NCBI GenBank assembly: GCA_020632695.1
Contig: JACKFB010000004.1
Coordinates: 186,001-250,000, forward strand
DNA length: 64,000 nt
From: Deltaproteobacteria bacterium
GTDB taxonomy: Bacteria > Myxococcota_A > UBA9042 > PHBI01 > JACKFB01
Reading direction: 5' to 3'
Under the pieces are notes generated by a model. It worked only from the letters and a program-made list of their open reading frames with translations, had not been told where the DNA came from and made no database searches. The translations under genes and the position numbers were made by a program. Of the stretch, positions 44,734 to 57,531 are shown one piece after another. Position 1 is the first letter of the stretch. Each line of letters starts with the position of its first letter.

Positions 44734-46796
44734 TCAGGTCGAGACCCGGTCGAAGGCGGCGATGCGGTGGAAGAGCCCGTCGACGCGCGCGAGCAGCGCC
44801 AGGCGCCGCGCCCGCTCGGACGGGTCCTCGCTCATGACGAGCACCTCCACGAAGAAGCGCTCGATGGCAGGCTCGAGGGTGGCCAGACCCTCGAGGGCGT
44901 CGGCGTACTCTCCTGCGTCCAGCGCCCGGCTGGCCGCGCGCTCCACCCCGGTCCAGGCCTCGAACAGCCCGCGCTCGGCTGGCTCGGTGAGGCTCGCCGG
45001 ATCCAGCTCGCCCGGCGCCGTGTCCTCGACGATCTTCCGCACCCGCTTCACGGTGGCCGCCATCGCGTCCCAGCCCTCGGTGCGCTTCATGGCGAAGAGC
45101 GCCTCCAGCCTGCCCCGAGCGTCCGCCGGGTCGTCGAATCCCACGGCCAGCACCGCCTCGGCGAGATCCGAGGTGTAGTCCTGGGCCAGCGCGGCCTTCA
45201 TGCGGCCGCGGAAGAACTCCAGCAGGCGCTCGCGCACCGGCGGCCAATCGGCGGCCAGCGCGCCTCCGTACACCGAGCGGGCGATGTCGAGCACCTCGGC
45301 GATGCCGGGCGCCGGATCGGCCTCCTCGAGGATGCGGATGACGCCCAGGGCCTGGCGTCGCAGGGCGTAGGGGTCGGCCGAGCCGGTGGGCTCGAGCCCC
45401 AGCGAGAAGCAGCCCACCAGGGCGTCCAGCTTGTCCGCCAGCGCGACGGCGCGCCCCAGCAGGGACTCCGGGATGTCGTCGGTGGCCGAGCGCGGCATGT
45501 AGTGTTCGAAGATCGCCTCGGCCACCGCGTCGGGCTCGCCCGAGCGCCGGGCGTACTCGCGGCCCATCTCGCCCTGGAGCTGCGCGAACTCGCCGACCAC
45601 GCCGGTGGCGAGATCCGCCTTGGCCAGCAGGCCGGCGCGCGCCGCGAGCGCGGGCGCCTCGGGGGCGTCGGGGGCCAGGGTCGCGCAGAGCAGCCCGGAG
45701 AGCTCCTGCAGCCGGACGGCGCGGGCGCCCATGGTGCCGAGGCCCTGGAGGAACACGCGCTCCTCGAGCTTGGGCACGAAGGAGTCGAGCGGGACGCGCG
45801 TGTCCTGCTCGAAGAAGAAGCGGGCGTCGGCGAGGCGCGCGCGCAGGACGCGGCCGTTTCCCGCGGAGATGACCGAGGGGTCGGTCGCCTCGATGCCGGC
45901 GACGATGACGAAGTGCCGCGTCAGCGCGCCGGCGGAGTCGATGATGGGGATGTAGCGCTGGTGCACCGTCATCGGCGTCGTGATGACGGCCGGCGGCAGC
46001 TCCAGGTAGCTGGCCTCGAAGTTGCCGAGCAGGGGGACGGGCCACTCGACGATGCCGCCCACCTCCTCGAGCAGGGCGTCGTCCAGCGCTGGGCTCCCGC
46101 CCACGTCCGCGGCCAGGCGGTGGGCGCCCGCCTCCACCCGCTCCTCGCGGATGGCGGCGTCGGGCTCCACGTAGCGCTCGCGCAGCCCCTCGAGCCACGA
46201 GAGCGCCGTGTGGACCTCGAAGGGGGCCGGCGCCATGAAGCGATGGCCGCGCGTCCAGCGGTCGGCGGTGACGCCGCCCCAGGCCAGCGGGAGCACCTCG
46301 CCGTCGTAGAGCGCCACGATCCAGTGCACCGGCCGGATGAAGCTCTCCCGCCGGCTGCCCCAGCGCATGGCCTTGGGCCAGGTCAGCTTGTCGATGCAGG
46401 TCGCCAGGATGGCCGGCAAGAGCTCCGTCGCCGGACGGCCCGGGGTGTGCACGGTGAGGCCGATGCGCTCGCCGCGCTCCGTGGGACGCCGCTCCAGCGC
46501 GTCCACGCTGACCCCGTGACGGCGCGCGAAGCCTTGCGCCGCCGCGGTGGCGACCCCGTCGGCGTCGAAGGCCGCCTCGACCGGCGGGCCCAGCATCTCG
46601 GCGGTGCGGTCCGGCTGCCGCTCGGCCACCGTCGCCACCACCGCCAGGCGCCGCGGCGTGGCGTAGCCGTGGATGCCGTCGAACGCCAGCCCCGCGGCCT
46701 CGAGCCCCTCCTCCAGCCGCCGGCACAGCTCGTGGCGCGAGCCGCGCAGCAGCCGCGCCGGGATCTCCTCGGTGCCCAGCTCGAAGAGCAGCTCTC

Positions 46797-46800
<4 letters not shown>
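44734..46800 (-). CDS. glyS: Glycyl-tRNA synthetase beta subunit
   Basis: The 688-aa beta subunit of the heterotetrameric GlyRS, holding tRNA-binding and HD-like domains. Recognised by the start LLFELGTEEIPAR, the KAMRWG..R.SFIRPVHWI segment near 140 and AVALADKLDALVG..SLGLEPTGSADPYALRR near 435-465. GTG 46800 overlaps the glyQ stop (GTGA), so the two subunits are made in equal amounts by coupling. Confidence 0.95.
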
Positions 46801-47687
<887 letters not shown>

Positions 47688-47717
47688 GCGCGGCTCCCGG
47701 CGGCTTTCGGAGCCGAG

Positions 47718-47747
47718 TTGCTATCACCGCGTCCGAGACGGTGTCAA
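47718..47747 (-). promoter_or_regulatory. Promoter of the glyQ operon
   Basis: On the minus strand: TTGACA (47747-47742), 18-bp spacer, TAGCAA (47723-47718). Predicted start about 25 nt upstream of the glyQ ATG. It and the yceI promoter share the 308-bp divergent gap, which otherwise has no coding evidence. Confidence 0.6.
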
Positions 47748-47921
47748 CGACGCATCCCCCGCGCGGAGCCTTGCAACCGGGACGCTGCGCGGCGCTCCGG
47801 GGCCGTCACGCCACCCTCGGGCCGAGGGCGTAACCGTTCGCCGGGGGCGGGCGTATCGTCATGCATCGACCCCAGGTCAGGTCAGGCCCGGCGCCCGCTG
47901 CCGAGGACGCGCAGCCCGACC

Positions 47922-47950
47922 TTGACAGCCATGAAGTTCGAGTCTAAATG
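47922..47950 (+). promoter_or_regulatory. Promoter of yceI
   Basis: TTGACA (47922-47927), 17-bp spacer, TAAATG (47945-47950). Perfect -35, weak -10. Palindromes follow directly downstream. Confidence 0.55.
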
Positions 47951-47976
47951 ATTCGATATCAATCTACCTCGCGAGG
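47951..47976 (+). promoter_or_regulatory. Two adjacent palindromes downstream of the yceI promoter
   Basis: ATTCGATATCAAT (47951-47963) is palindromic apart from one inserted base, and CCTCGCGAGG (47967-47976) is perfectly palindromic. They sit between the -10 and the ribosome-binding site, where a repressor would block transcription. AT-rich palindromes of this size suit MarR- or TetR-like regulators, but none is encoded next to it. Confidence 0.42.
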
Positions 47977-47995
47977 CGAGGACAGGAGAGTGGAC

Positions 47996-48634
47996 ATGAT
48001 CGTGAGGACTGCGCAGATCGTCGTGACTTCGCTGGCGGGGCTGGCCCTGATGGCCACCGGGGCCCTGGCCGAGACCACCACCTTCAAGATGAGCCCCGAG
48101 CAAGGGGGCCTCAACCGCGTCGTGTTCGAGAACGACGCGCCCTTCGAGGTCATCACCGGCATCACCAACGCGGTGAGCGGCGAGGTGAAGGTCGACCTCG
48201 CCAACCCCTCGATGGCGACGGGCACGGTGAGCATCCCGGTCGACTCGATCAAGACCGGCATCCCGACCCGCGACGAGCACCTGCAGGGCGAGCAGTGGCT
48301 GGACGCGAAGGCGCACCCGCAGATCACCTTCGAGATCGACAAGATCGACACCAAGGCGAAGGCGCTGAAGCCCGGCGAGAAGGTCGAGGCCACGGTGCAC
48401 GGCAAGATCACGATCAAGGGCGTGACCAAGCCCGTGAAGGCGAAGGCCTTCGTGACCTACCGGAAGGCGACCGAGGAGACCAAGAAGGTGTGGATCAAGA
48501 CGGACGTCCTGGTCATCCGCGCCGTGTTCACGTTGAACATCCGCGACTTCGGCATCATCCCGCCCGAGCATCTGGCCGGTGTGAAGGTGGCCGACCAGGT
48601 CGAGGTGAAGGTGAGCCTGTCGCCGGCGATGTAG
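47996..48634 (+). CDS. YceI-family periplasmic lipid-binding protein
   Basis: The 212-aa product has a signal peptide (about 1-25, ending GALA) and a lipocalin-like YceI domain, which in characterised members binds isoprenoid or other amphiphilic molecules in the periplasm. Family features: NRVVFENDAPFEVITG near 37, GTVSIPVDSIKTGIPTRDEH near 75, EQWLDAKAHPQITFE and GKITIKGVTKPV near 137, which matches the G.LTI.GVTKPV motif. ATG 47996 has AGGAG 7 nt upstream. It is followed by a small anchored protein, probably in the same transcript. Confidence 0.88.
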   Translation: MIVRTAQIVVTSLAGLALMATGALAETTTFKMSPEQGGLNRVVFENDAPFEVITGITNAVSGEVKVDLANPSMATGTVSIPVDSIKTGIPTRDEHLQGEQWLDAKAHPQITFEIDKIDTKAKALKPGEKVEATVHGKITIKGVTKPVKAKAFVTYRKATEETKKVWIKTDVLVIRAVFTLNIRDFGIIPPEHLAGVKVADQVEVKVSLSPAM

Positions 48635-48728
48635 TCGGGGCGGGAGGTGAACGGGGGCCGGTCGGGGCGTGAGCGCACCGGCCCGCCCCCGGCGCTCGTC
48701 GGGGAAGCAGCCAGCGGTGGAGGGGTCC

Positions 48729-48959
48729 ATGGACGCGCTGAAGAAGAACTGGAAGCTCATCGTGCTGGTGCTGGCGGTGGCCGCGGCAGGCGCCGGGTAC
48801 TTCGTCTACGCGAAGTTCTTCCGCACCGACCCGGCGTTCGTGGCCGAGCAGCAGCGGCTGCAGGAGCAGCGCGACAAGGCCAACGAGGCGCTGGGGGTGG
48901 TCCCGGCGGAGGATGACTTCGAGGCGCTGAAGGCGAGCGACGAGCCGAGCGCCGAGTAG
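48729..48959 (+). CDS. Small membrane-anchored protein, 76 aa
   Basis: ATG 48729 with GGAGG 5 nt upstream. One N-terminal transmembrane helix (about 8-27, LIVLVLAVAAAGAGYFVYA), then a charged, probably coiled-coil stretch (FVAEQQRLQEQRDKANEAL) and an acidic tail. No family recognised. It lies 94 bp after yceI on the same strand. Confidence 0.65.
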   Translation: MDALKKNWKLIVLVLAVAAAGAGYFVYAKFFRTDPAFVAEQQRLQEQRDKANEALGVVPAEDDFEALKASDEPSAE

Positions 48960-48964
48960 GGCGC

Positions 48965-49291
48965 CTAGAGCTCCTCGCGGGCCTGCTCCATGAGCATCTC
49001 GGCTTCCTGCTTGGGGGCCATGTGGCCCTGGGCGATGGCGAGGCGATGCGCCGACTCGAGCGCGGTGATCGCCTCGGCGTAGGCCTCGAGCTCGATGAGG
49101 CACGAGCCCAGGTGCAGGAAGGCGACGCAGTAGTCCGGCTTCAGGGCGACCAGCTCGCGGAACTCGGCGACGGCCTCGTCGAAGCGCCCGGCGTCCTCGT
49201 AGGCGGTCGCCAGGCTCCACCGAGGCTGCTCCATGTGAGGGAAGCGCTTCTTGAGGTCCTGGAACTGGGCGATGCGGGCGTCGTCGGGCAC
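48965..49291 (-). CDS. Small TPR-repeat protein
   Basis: The 108-aa protein consists almost entirely of tetratricopeptide-like helices: WSLATAYEDAGRFDEAVAEFRELVALKPDY (about 25-54) and VAFLHLGSCLIELEAYAEAITALESAHRLA (about 56-85). No signal peptide, so probably cytoplasmic and a protein-interaction adaptor. GTG 49291 has GAGGA 6 nt upstream; the long ORF extending further upstream is an artefact of the repeat array on the opposite strand. Confidence 0.78.
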   Translation of the reverse strand: MPDDARIAQFQDLKKRFPHMEQPRWSLATAYEDAGRFDEAVAEFRELVALKPDYCVAFLHLGSCLIELEAYAEAITALESAHRLAIAQGHMAPKQEAEMLMEQAREEL

Positions 49292-49673
49292 GGGCGGTCC
49301 TCGGTGAGCTGCCCCTATTGAATATCGGATGTAGCCCGGCTGTGAAAGCCCCGGACAGAAAGCAGGGCGACGACGGCCCGGAGGGGGTACCGCCGCCGCC
49401 CTGCGGTTCCCGTGGGGACAGTTCGTTGGCCCGTCATCTCCAACGAACCTACCCCGTTCGGGACGAGTCGTGGAGCCAAGCGAGGCGCGCAAGCAGCGCG
49501 GCCCGTCCCGACTCCACGGACCCCAGATGATGTCGGCGCCGCGTTTCGCGCGCGTTTCGCCCCGGTAACGCTTTCGAACGGCTACCCGGCCGGCCGTCGG
49601 TGGGCTACGCTGGGGCGTGGCCCTGGCGTCGGCGTGGCCTGGGACGCCGAAGAGGAAGACGAGGGAGGCGGGA
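49292..49673. other. 382-bp divergent intergenic region with inverted repeat
   Basis: Lies between the TPR gene and the repeat-rich lipoprotein gene. It holds a perfect 9-bp inverted repeat, GTTCGTTGG at 49421-49429 and CCAACGAAC at 49440-49448, separated by 10 nt, which could be an operator or RNA hairpin. No convincing promoter hexamers and no coding evidence. Confidence 0.55.
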
Positions 49674-51825
<2,152 letters not shown>

Positions 51826-51942
51826 GTAGGTGAACGGTCCGCGCAGGTCTCCCGGTTTCGTCCAGGGCAAGCAGATCGCGAACCCACCGTGGGGCGACGC
51901 ACCAGTCCCGCGCAGCCGCCTGCGCAGACGTCGAGCCGCAAG

Positions 51943-53797
51943 TCACACTCGAAAAGTCGGGCTCGCACGAACCCCCTGGCACGGTGTGGGCAACCTCGGG
52001 CAGATAGAGAGAGGCAATCCAGCAACCCCGAACAGGGGGGCACGCCTCCTTGACTCCGCAGCTCTTGCCGTCTCGCCTGATTCTTGATCTCGCAATCGCC
52101 GGTGAGCCCGTTGCATGACGTACACCTTGCAGAAGCCGGGACTCGCAGCGTTGCAAGACTGGAAGTTCGGGTTGCTCGGGTTGGTGAACTCACCGGCCGT
52201 CGTGGGCTGGTGTACGCAAGTCTGCTGGAGCGCGTCGCAGAAGTCGATGGTGCAAACGTTGTTGTCGTTGCAGGGGTTCTGCACGCCCGCCTTGCACTTG
52301 CCCTCGACGCAGGTGTCGTTGATCGTACACACCGACCCGTCCTCGCAGGGGAAGCCGTTGGGGGCTACCAGGTTGGAGCAGCCGGTGACGGGGTCGCACT
52401 TGTCCTCGGTGCAGGGCTTGTTGTCGTTGCAGTCCAGCGGGTTGTTGCCCTTGCAGACGCCGTCGACGCACTTGTCGGACTGGGTGCAGACGGTGCCGTC
52501 GTCGCAGGGGTTGTTGTTGGGGGTGTGGACGCAGTCGGTGCCCTGACACTTGTCGTCGGTGCAGGGGTTGCCGTCGTCGCAGAGGTTGTCGTCGGTCTTG
52601 CCGTTGCAGTCGTTGTCGATGTTGTCGCACAGCTCGATCGCGCCGGGCTTGACGTTGCCGTCCAGCGGCGCGCAGTCGGTCTCGTCGGGCACGCTGTCGT
52701 TGTCGTCGTCGGGGTCGCAGGCGTCGCCCTGGGCGTCTCCGTCGTTGTTGGCCTGGTCCGCGTTCTTCACCAGGGGGCAGTTGTCGCTGGTGTCCGGCAC
52801 GCCGTCGTCGTCGTCGTCCTTCGTCGACGCAGTCGGCCTTCCCGTCGATGTCGGTGTCGACGAAGCTCTCGTCGGTGGCGTTGTCGCAGTCGTTGTCCGT
52901 GCCGTCGCACACCTCGGGCTGGGCCGAGGGGGCGTCGCAGATCTCGACGCCGCCGACGCAGGTCCCCTTGCCCAGGCACACGCCGTTGGCGTTCTGCTTG
53001 GCGCACTGGTAGTCGGGCGGGAGGTCGTCGGTGGCGCCGTTGCAGTTGTCGTCCTGGCCGTTGCAGGTCTCCGCGGCCGGCGTCAGCGCGTCGCAGGCGG
53101 TCAGGCCGTTCGGTGAGCACACCCGCGACCCGCGGCAGCTGCCGAACTCGTTGGTCACGGTGCAGGTGGTGTCGAGCTGGAGCTGCACCGCCAGGGGCGA
53201 GCACTCGCAGGTCTGGGAGTCGGGCACGCACTGCTTCTCGATGACGCCGCCGCCGACCGGCACGTTCTGGCACGAGTAGTTGGCGGGGCAGCGCCCGTCG
53301 GACTTGCACTCGCCGCCGCAGAAGTGACCCTCCGCTCCGTAGTCGATGCAGAAGTGTCCGACGTCGGACGCGCTCTGGGTGCAGTCGGACGCCACGTTGC
53401 ACGGCGAGCACAGGTAGAGCCACTTCGGCAGGCACACGAAGGTGACGTCGCCCTGGAGCTGCGGCCGGCAGACGAACCCGTCCGGACACGCCGACTCGCA
53501 GAGCTGGGTGCACACCGAGCCCCCCGGCGTCGGCACGCAGAAGCCGCTGAAGCACTCGTCGTTCGCGTCGCACGGGTACCCGAACTCGCCCGGCTTGGCC
53601 TGGACGACGTCGATCTCGAGCTCCGTGTCCGCGACCGCGTCGTTCAGCCCGGTCGTCTCCGCGCCGCTGTCCGCCGCTCCGTCCGATTCCGGCGCGTCGG
53701 TCCCGGTCCCGTCGGCCCCCCCGACCACGTCGGGGCTGCCGCAACCAGCGACCAGCGCGACCATTGCGATGCTGAGCAACCCACGCGTCCTACGCAT
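51943..53797 (-). pseudogene. Cys-rich MopE-like lipoprotein gene with frameshift
   Basis: ATG 53797 (GGAGGT upstream) begins a lipoprotein signal with lipobox VAGC (Cys19), an Asp/Gly/Ala linker, then Cys-rich modules: CDANDECFSGFCVPTPGG, ETCNGQDDNCNGATDD and EVCDGTDNDCDNATDE (MopE-type). At 52818-52819 one extra C (plus strand) breaks the frame inside a run of Asp codons; without it the text reads VDEDDDDDGVPDTSDNC and continues through thrombospondin-3-like and CNGKTDDNLCDDGNPCTDDKC repeats to a stop at 51943 (about 617 aa). Near 52120 coherent Cys-containing peptide (CNGLTGDCEIKNQ) moves to another frame and may run on to about 51785. A -10-like TACATT with an upstream TG lies near 53830. 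Confidence 0.78.
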
Positions 53798-53877
53798 GCG
53801 ACCTCCGTACTGCGCCAACGGCGGCGGAATGTAGCACAACGCCCCGCCTCGATGCGCCTGTCACGTGCAGCCTTCGA

Positions 53878-54405
53878 TCATCGGCGGACGGACAACCCCA
53901 TCACCTCGACGTCGATGCGCCGCTCGCCTCGCGCCAGCGCGCCGATCTCCAGCCGCTCCAGCCGCCAGGCGCCGCTCCCCATCACCGTGCGCCGCAGAGC
54001 CTCGTCGTCTGCGGCGATCCGGACCGCCAGCTTCTCGAAGCGTCGCGACGCCTCGGCGCCGCCCACCAGCGCCTCCATCAGCGCCCGGCCCACGCCGCGC
54101 CTCCGTGCCCGCGGGTGCACCAGCACGGCCAGGTCTCCCACGTGCCGCGATCGCACCAGCTCGCGCGCGCCCACCCGCCCCGCGCCCAGGACGCCGTCCT
54201 CGTCCTCCGCCACGTACAGCAGGGCGTCGCGCGCCAACGCCGTCTCGACGATCGCGGTGCCGATGTCGACCGGCTCGTCACCCACGTCGACCGGCCCGCG
54301 ATCCGACGATGGCGCGTCGTCCAGGCCATCGAGCACGAGCCAGCCGATGGGCACGCCGTCCTCGTAGCCGGCCGCCCGGACCCTCAGCGGCGAACCGCGT
54401 ACCAC
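53878..54405 (-). CDS. GNAT-family N-acetyltransferase
   Basis: The 175-aa product has the GNAT fold. A motif-A segment, VGDLAVLVHPRARRRGVGRALMEALV near residues 88-113, contains the acetyl-CoA-binding R-R-x-G-x-G, and LLYVAEDEDGVLGAGRV precedes it. No signal peptide; cytoplasmic. The only available start in frame is GTG 54405, which overlaps the end of the lipoprotein gene upstream by 22 bp, so it is co-translated. The acceptor is unknown. Followed after 80 bp by the Cys-rich lipoprotein gene. Confidence 0.75.
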   Translation of the reverse strand: MVRGSPLRVRAAGYEDGVPIGWLVLDGLDDAPSSDRGPVDVGDEPVDIGTAIVETALARDALLYVAEDEDGVLGAGRVGARELVRSRHVGDLAVLVHPRARRRGVGRALMEALVGGAEASRRFEKLAVRIAADDEALRRTVMGSGAWRLERLEIGALARGERRIDVEVMGLSVRR

Positions 54406-54926
54406 TCGCCCTCGACGACCTTGCTGGCCAGCCCGCCGCGGTAGGTGCCCCGGATCCGCTCGGCGTCGACGAAGCTCCCCCGGAGCTGCACGTAGTCGCG
54501 CTCGTTCCTGCCGGTCAGCGTGAGCGCGTCGGCGTCGCCCCGCCCGCGATCCGACAGCGCGATCGGCGCCTCGTCCGCCGTCGGCCCCGCGTAGCGCGCC
54601 TCGGTGACGGCTCCCGCGCGCACGACGATCTCGATGCGGCTGCCCGGGATCTCCCTCGCCGTCCCGACGAAGACCCCCTCCGGCAGCGCCCGCGCCGGCT
54701 TCGGCGGCAGCTCCGGCAGCTCCGCCTCGGGCTCGGCCGCGGCGGCGCGGTCCTCGGCGCTCGGCGCGGGCAGCGGCCCCTCGACGGCCGCGGCCGCCGC
54801 GCTCGCCCCCGAGCCCGTCTCAGCGGGCGCCTCCGGCCGGCTCCCACAGGCGACCATCGCCGCGGCCACCAGGACCGCCGCCGCTTGCGGCCCCCACGCG
54901 CCCAGCATCGCCCACGCGCATCTCAT
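54384..54926 (-). CDS. Lipoprotein with Ala/Pro/Glu-rich linker
   Basis: The 180-aa product has a lipobox MVAC (Cys27), a 50-residue Ala/Glu/Pro-rich linker and a C-terminal beta-type domain of about 95 residues (EGVFVGTAREIPGSRIEIVV..., YVQLRGSFVDAERIRGTYRGG) of a kind found in proteins that bind small ligands or surfaces. No family recognised. ATG 54926 has AGGAG 7 nt upstream. It overlaps the GNAT gene. Confidence 0.7.
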   Translation of the reverse strand: MRCAWAMLGAWGPQAAAVLVAAAMVACGSRPEAPAETGSGASAAAAAVEGPLPAPSAEDRAAAAEPEAELPELPPKPARALPEGVFVGTAREIPGSRIEIVVRAGAVTEARYAGPTADEAPIALSDRGRGDADALTLTGRNERDYVQLRGSFVDAERIRGTYRGGLASKVVEGEWYAVRR

Positions 54927-55003
54927 CGCCCCACTCCTGTCGCCACGCCCGCCGCCGCGCCGCAGCCCGGCGGCCCCAGGTCTCGCAGTTGCCGCGCCGC
55001 CGG

Positions 55004-57343
55004 TCAAGGCCGGCCCGATCCCGCCGCGCCGCCGGTCGCCGGGGCGGCGCTCGACCCCACCACGCTGCGGATCTCGGCGCGATCGTGCGGGAAGTCCGGC
55101 AGCAGCACCACCAGCGGCGCCAGCTCGACCGCGACCTGCAGCGGCGCGCCCGGTTCGAGACGCACCGCGATGCCGACCTCGCCCATCGGCAGCGCCATCG
55201 GGCGGTCCCCGGCGACGCTCTCGGCCGCCCGAGCATCCCCCCACAGCCCCAGCATCTCGCGCAGGTGCCCCTTCATCGCCTCCGCGTCGCCAGAGCGGTT
55301 CGCCGCCAGCGCGGCCCACTTGTGGATCACGAAGGCGAGGCGCTTGCCCGGCGCCGCCGCCAGCGCCTCGTCGAAGGCCGCCGTCGCCCCCGCCGCGTCC
55401 CCGCCGATCACCGCCACCTGCCCGGCCAGCAGCCAGCCCAGCGCGTCGGCCCCGCCCAAGCGCCTTGCCACCTGCAAGGCGGCGATGGCGTGCTCGCGGT
55501 CACCGCGCCAGGCCAGCAACGCGCCGGCCGCCACCGCCGCGCCCCGCGCCGCCTCGCGCTCCATCGCCACGGTGGGGTCGAGGCGGTCGACCAGCGGCAT
55601 CAGCGCGGCGAGCGCGTCCGCATCCTCCTTCCCGGGCGCGTCGGCTCCCCGCGGCTCGCGGAGCCAGGCGGCCATCCGATCCGCCACCAGCGCGTGGTAG
55701 TCGCGCAACGCGGCCAGGCCTGTGGCGTCGGGCGGGGCCTCCCGCTCCAGCCGATCCCGGGCCCGCGCGATGAGGCCGCGGTCCGCATCCTTGGCGCCCT
55801 GGTGCAGCTCCAGGCCCGCCAGCAGCTCGGTCAGCGCCGCCGACTCGTAGCGGCCGAGCCCCGCGGCGCGCTCGGCCAACGCGCCCATGGCCCGCTCCGG
55901 TCTGCCCAGGACCAGCCACGCGGCGGCGACCAGGCGCGCGCCCTCGAGGCCCGACCGCGGGCAGCGGCCCTCCCCAGCCCCCGCAGCCGGGTCCGCGCCG
56001 GGACGCTCCGGCCCATCGCCGCTCGCTCCGGCGCCCGCCCCGCAAGCGCCACCGGCCCCTGCCCCGTCCAACCCTGCGATCGCCTTCTGGACCGCTCGCG
56101 GATCGAGCGGCCGCGCCGCCAGCGCCATCACCAGCTCGATCTCGCGGGCGGTCTGCTCGACCCGCGCCCGCGCCTCGGGCCCCTCGGCCGCCGCGAGGGC
56201 CCGCAGGCGCGCCAGATCCGCGCTCACATCGCGGTCGGCCAGGGCGTGCCCCGGCCCGCCCCGCGCCCGGTCCAGGCGCGCGGTCACCGTCGCGGCGATG
56301 CGGGCCTCGGTCAGCCGTCGCGACAGCGGCCCCTCGGCCTCCGCCGCCTCGAAGAGCGCCGCCAGCCGGCCGAAGCGCTCCGCCCCCAGCCACAGCTCGG
56401 CCGCCAGCGTGCGCGTGCGCGGGTCGTCGGGCGCCTCGCGCTCGATGGCCTCCAGCGTCGCCAGCGCGCTCGCGAGCAGCCCCTGCCGCCGATACCGCAG
56501 CGCCTGGGCGATCCGCTCCTCGAGGGTCGGCGCGTTTCGCGGGTCCTCGTACACCTTCGTCATCGCCCGGTCCCCGGCGGCCACCGTCATCGCCTCCAGC
56601 GCCCCGGCCACGCCGGGAGCCCGCGGCACCAGCGCTCGCGCCAGCGTCCTGGCCTCGTCCTGGCGCCCGGTGCTGACCAGCAGCCGGTAGAGGTCCACCA
56701 TCGCCGGTACGGTCGGGCGCAGGTCCACCGCGGCCAGGAGCGCGTCTGTCGCTTCGGGCAGGCGCCCCTCGCGCTCGAGCCACAGGCCGCGCAGTTGATG
56801 CAGCTCGGCGCTCCCGGCGCCGTCCGCCAGAGACCGGTGCAGCGCGTCGGGAAACCAGGCGCGGCCCACCGCCTCGAGCTGCCGTGCGCTCTCTGCCAGC
56901 GCTCCGAAGAGACGCCGGGTACGCTCGGCTCCGGTCGTCGCAGAGAGCCCGTCCACCGCCGCCCGGAGCCTGGGCCGCTCGGCCAGCGCCGCGCCCGCCG
57001 CGTGCACCACGTAGGCCGCGCGCACCGCATCGAGCCGATCGGCGGCCGTCTCGCCGGCGGCGCCCCGGAGCAGCGCGCTCACCGTGGCCAGCAGCACGGC
57101 GTCGTGCAGGTCCCTCGGCGCGCTCACCGCGACCGCGCCCTCGTCCAGGAGCAGCCGCCGCAGCAGCAGCGCGCGGTAGCTGCGGAGCTGGGCCGGCGTC
57201 TGGCTCTGGAGCTCCGGGCGGACGAGGGTGGCCAGCGGCAGGCGCGCGTCCAGCCCCTCGCTCCAGTCCGCCCGCGCGCCGGGGCTCCACAGGGTGCTCA
57301 GGATCAGGAACAGGGCGGCGAGGCGGCTCATGGGCGCGAGCAT
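55004..57343 (-). CDS. Large secreted TPR-like helical-repeat protein
   Basis: The 779-aa protein has a signal peptide (about 1-24, ending ARA) and long arrays of Ala/Leu-rich helical pairs reminiscent of tetratricopeptide repeats, for example ELHQLRGLWLEREGRLPEATDALLAAVDLRP (about 175-205), PTLEERIAQALRYRRQGLLASALATLEAIEREAPDD (about 270) and AIAALQVARRLGGADALGWLLAGQVAVIGGDAAGATAAFDEALA (about 635-680). A Gly/Ala-rich loop lies near 440-470. Probably periplasmic, possibly a scaffold for envelope assembly. ATG 57343 is preferred (GAGGG upstream); ATG 57331 has no RBS. Confidence 0.7.
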   Translation of the reverse strand: MLAPMSRLAALFLILSTLWSPGARADWSEGLDARLPLATLVRPELQSQTPAQLRSYRALLLRRLLLDEGAVAVSAPRDLHDAVLLATVSALLRGAAGETAADRLDAVRAAYVVHAAGAALAERPRLRAAVDGLSATTGAERTRRLFGALAESARQLEAVGRAWFPDALHRSLADGAGSAELHQLRGLWLEREGRLPEATDALLAAVDLRPTVPAMVDLYRLLVSTGRQDEARTLARALVPRAPGVAGALEAMTVAAGDRAMTKVYEDPRNAPTLEERIAQALRYRRQGLLASALATLEAIEREAPDDPRTRTLAAELWLGAERFGRLAALFEAAEAEGPLSRRLTEARIAATVTARLDRARGGPGHALADRDVSADLARLRALAAAEGPEARARVEQTAREIELVMALAARPLDPRAVQKAIAGLDGAGAGGACGAGAGASGDGPERPGADPAAGAGEGRCPRSGLEGARLVAAAWLVLGRPERAMGALAERAAGLGRYESAALTELLAGLELHQGAKDADRGLIARARDRLEREAPPDATGLAALRDYHALVADRMAAWLREPRGADAPGKEDADALAALMPLVDRLDPTVAMEREAARGAAVAAGALLAWRGDREHAIAALQVARRLGGADALGWLLAGQVAVIGGDAAGATAAFDEALAAAPGKRLAFVIHKWAALAANRSGDAEAMKGHLREMLGLWGDARAAESVAGDRPMALPMGEVGIAVRLEPGAPLQVAVELAPLVVLLPDFPHDRAEIRSVVGSSAAPATGGAAGSGRP

Positions 57344-57531
57344 AGACGCCCTCGGCCCGACCACAAGGTCGCGTGGCGGGTGTTGCCGAAGGGGGACCCG
57401 GCGAGGCGCCAGCGACGTCTCTTCAGAGCCTCGAGTCCGGACGGCGCCTGCCGCGCGCCAGAGACCAAGGCGGGCGAGCCCCGGGGAGGACATGAGCCAG
57501 CGGCGCGACGGGAGAACGCGGGCGCATCCTC

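Noticed and set aside
51977..51992. A sigma-54-like site, TGGCACG-N4-GGGCA
   Set aside because: The -12 element lacks TT, it lies within the degenerate end of the Cys-rich gene, and no gene starts downstream on that strand.
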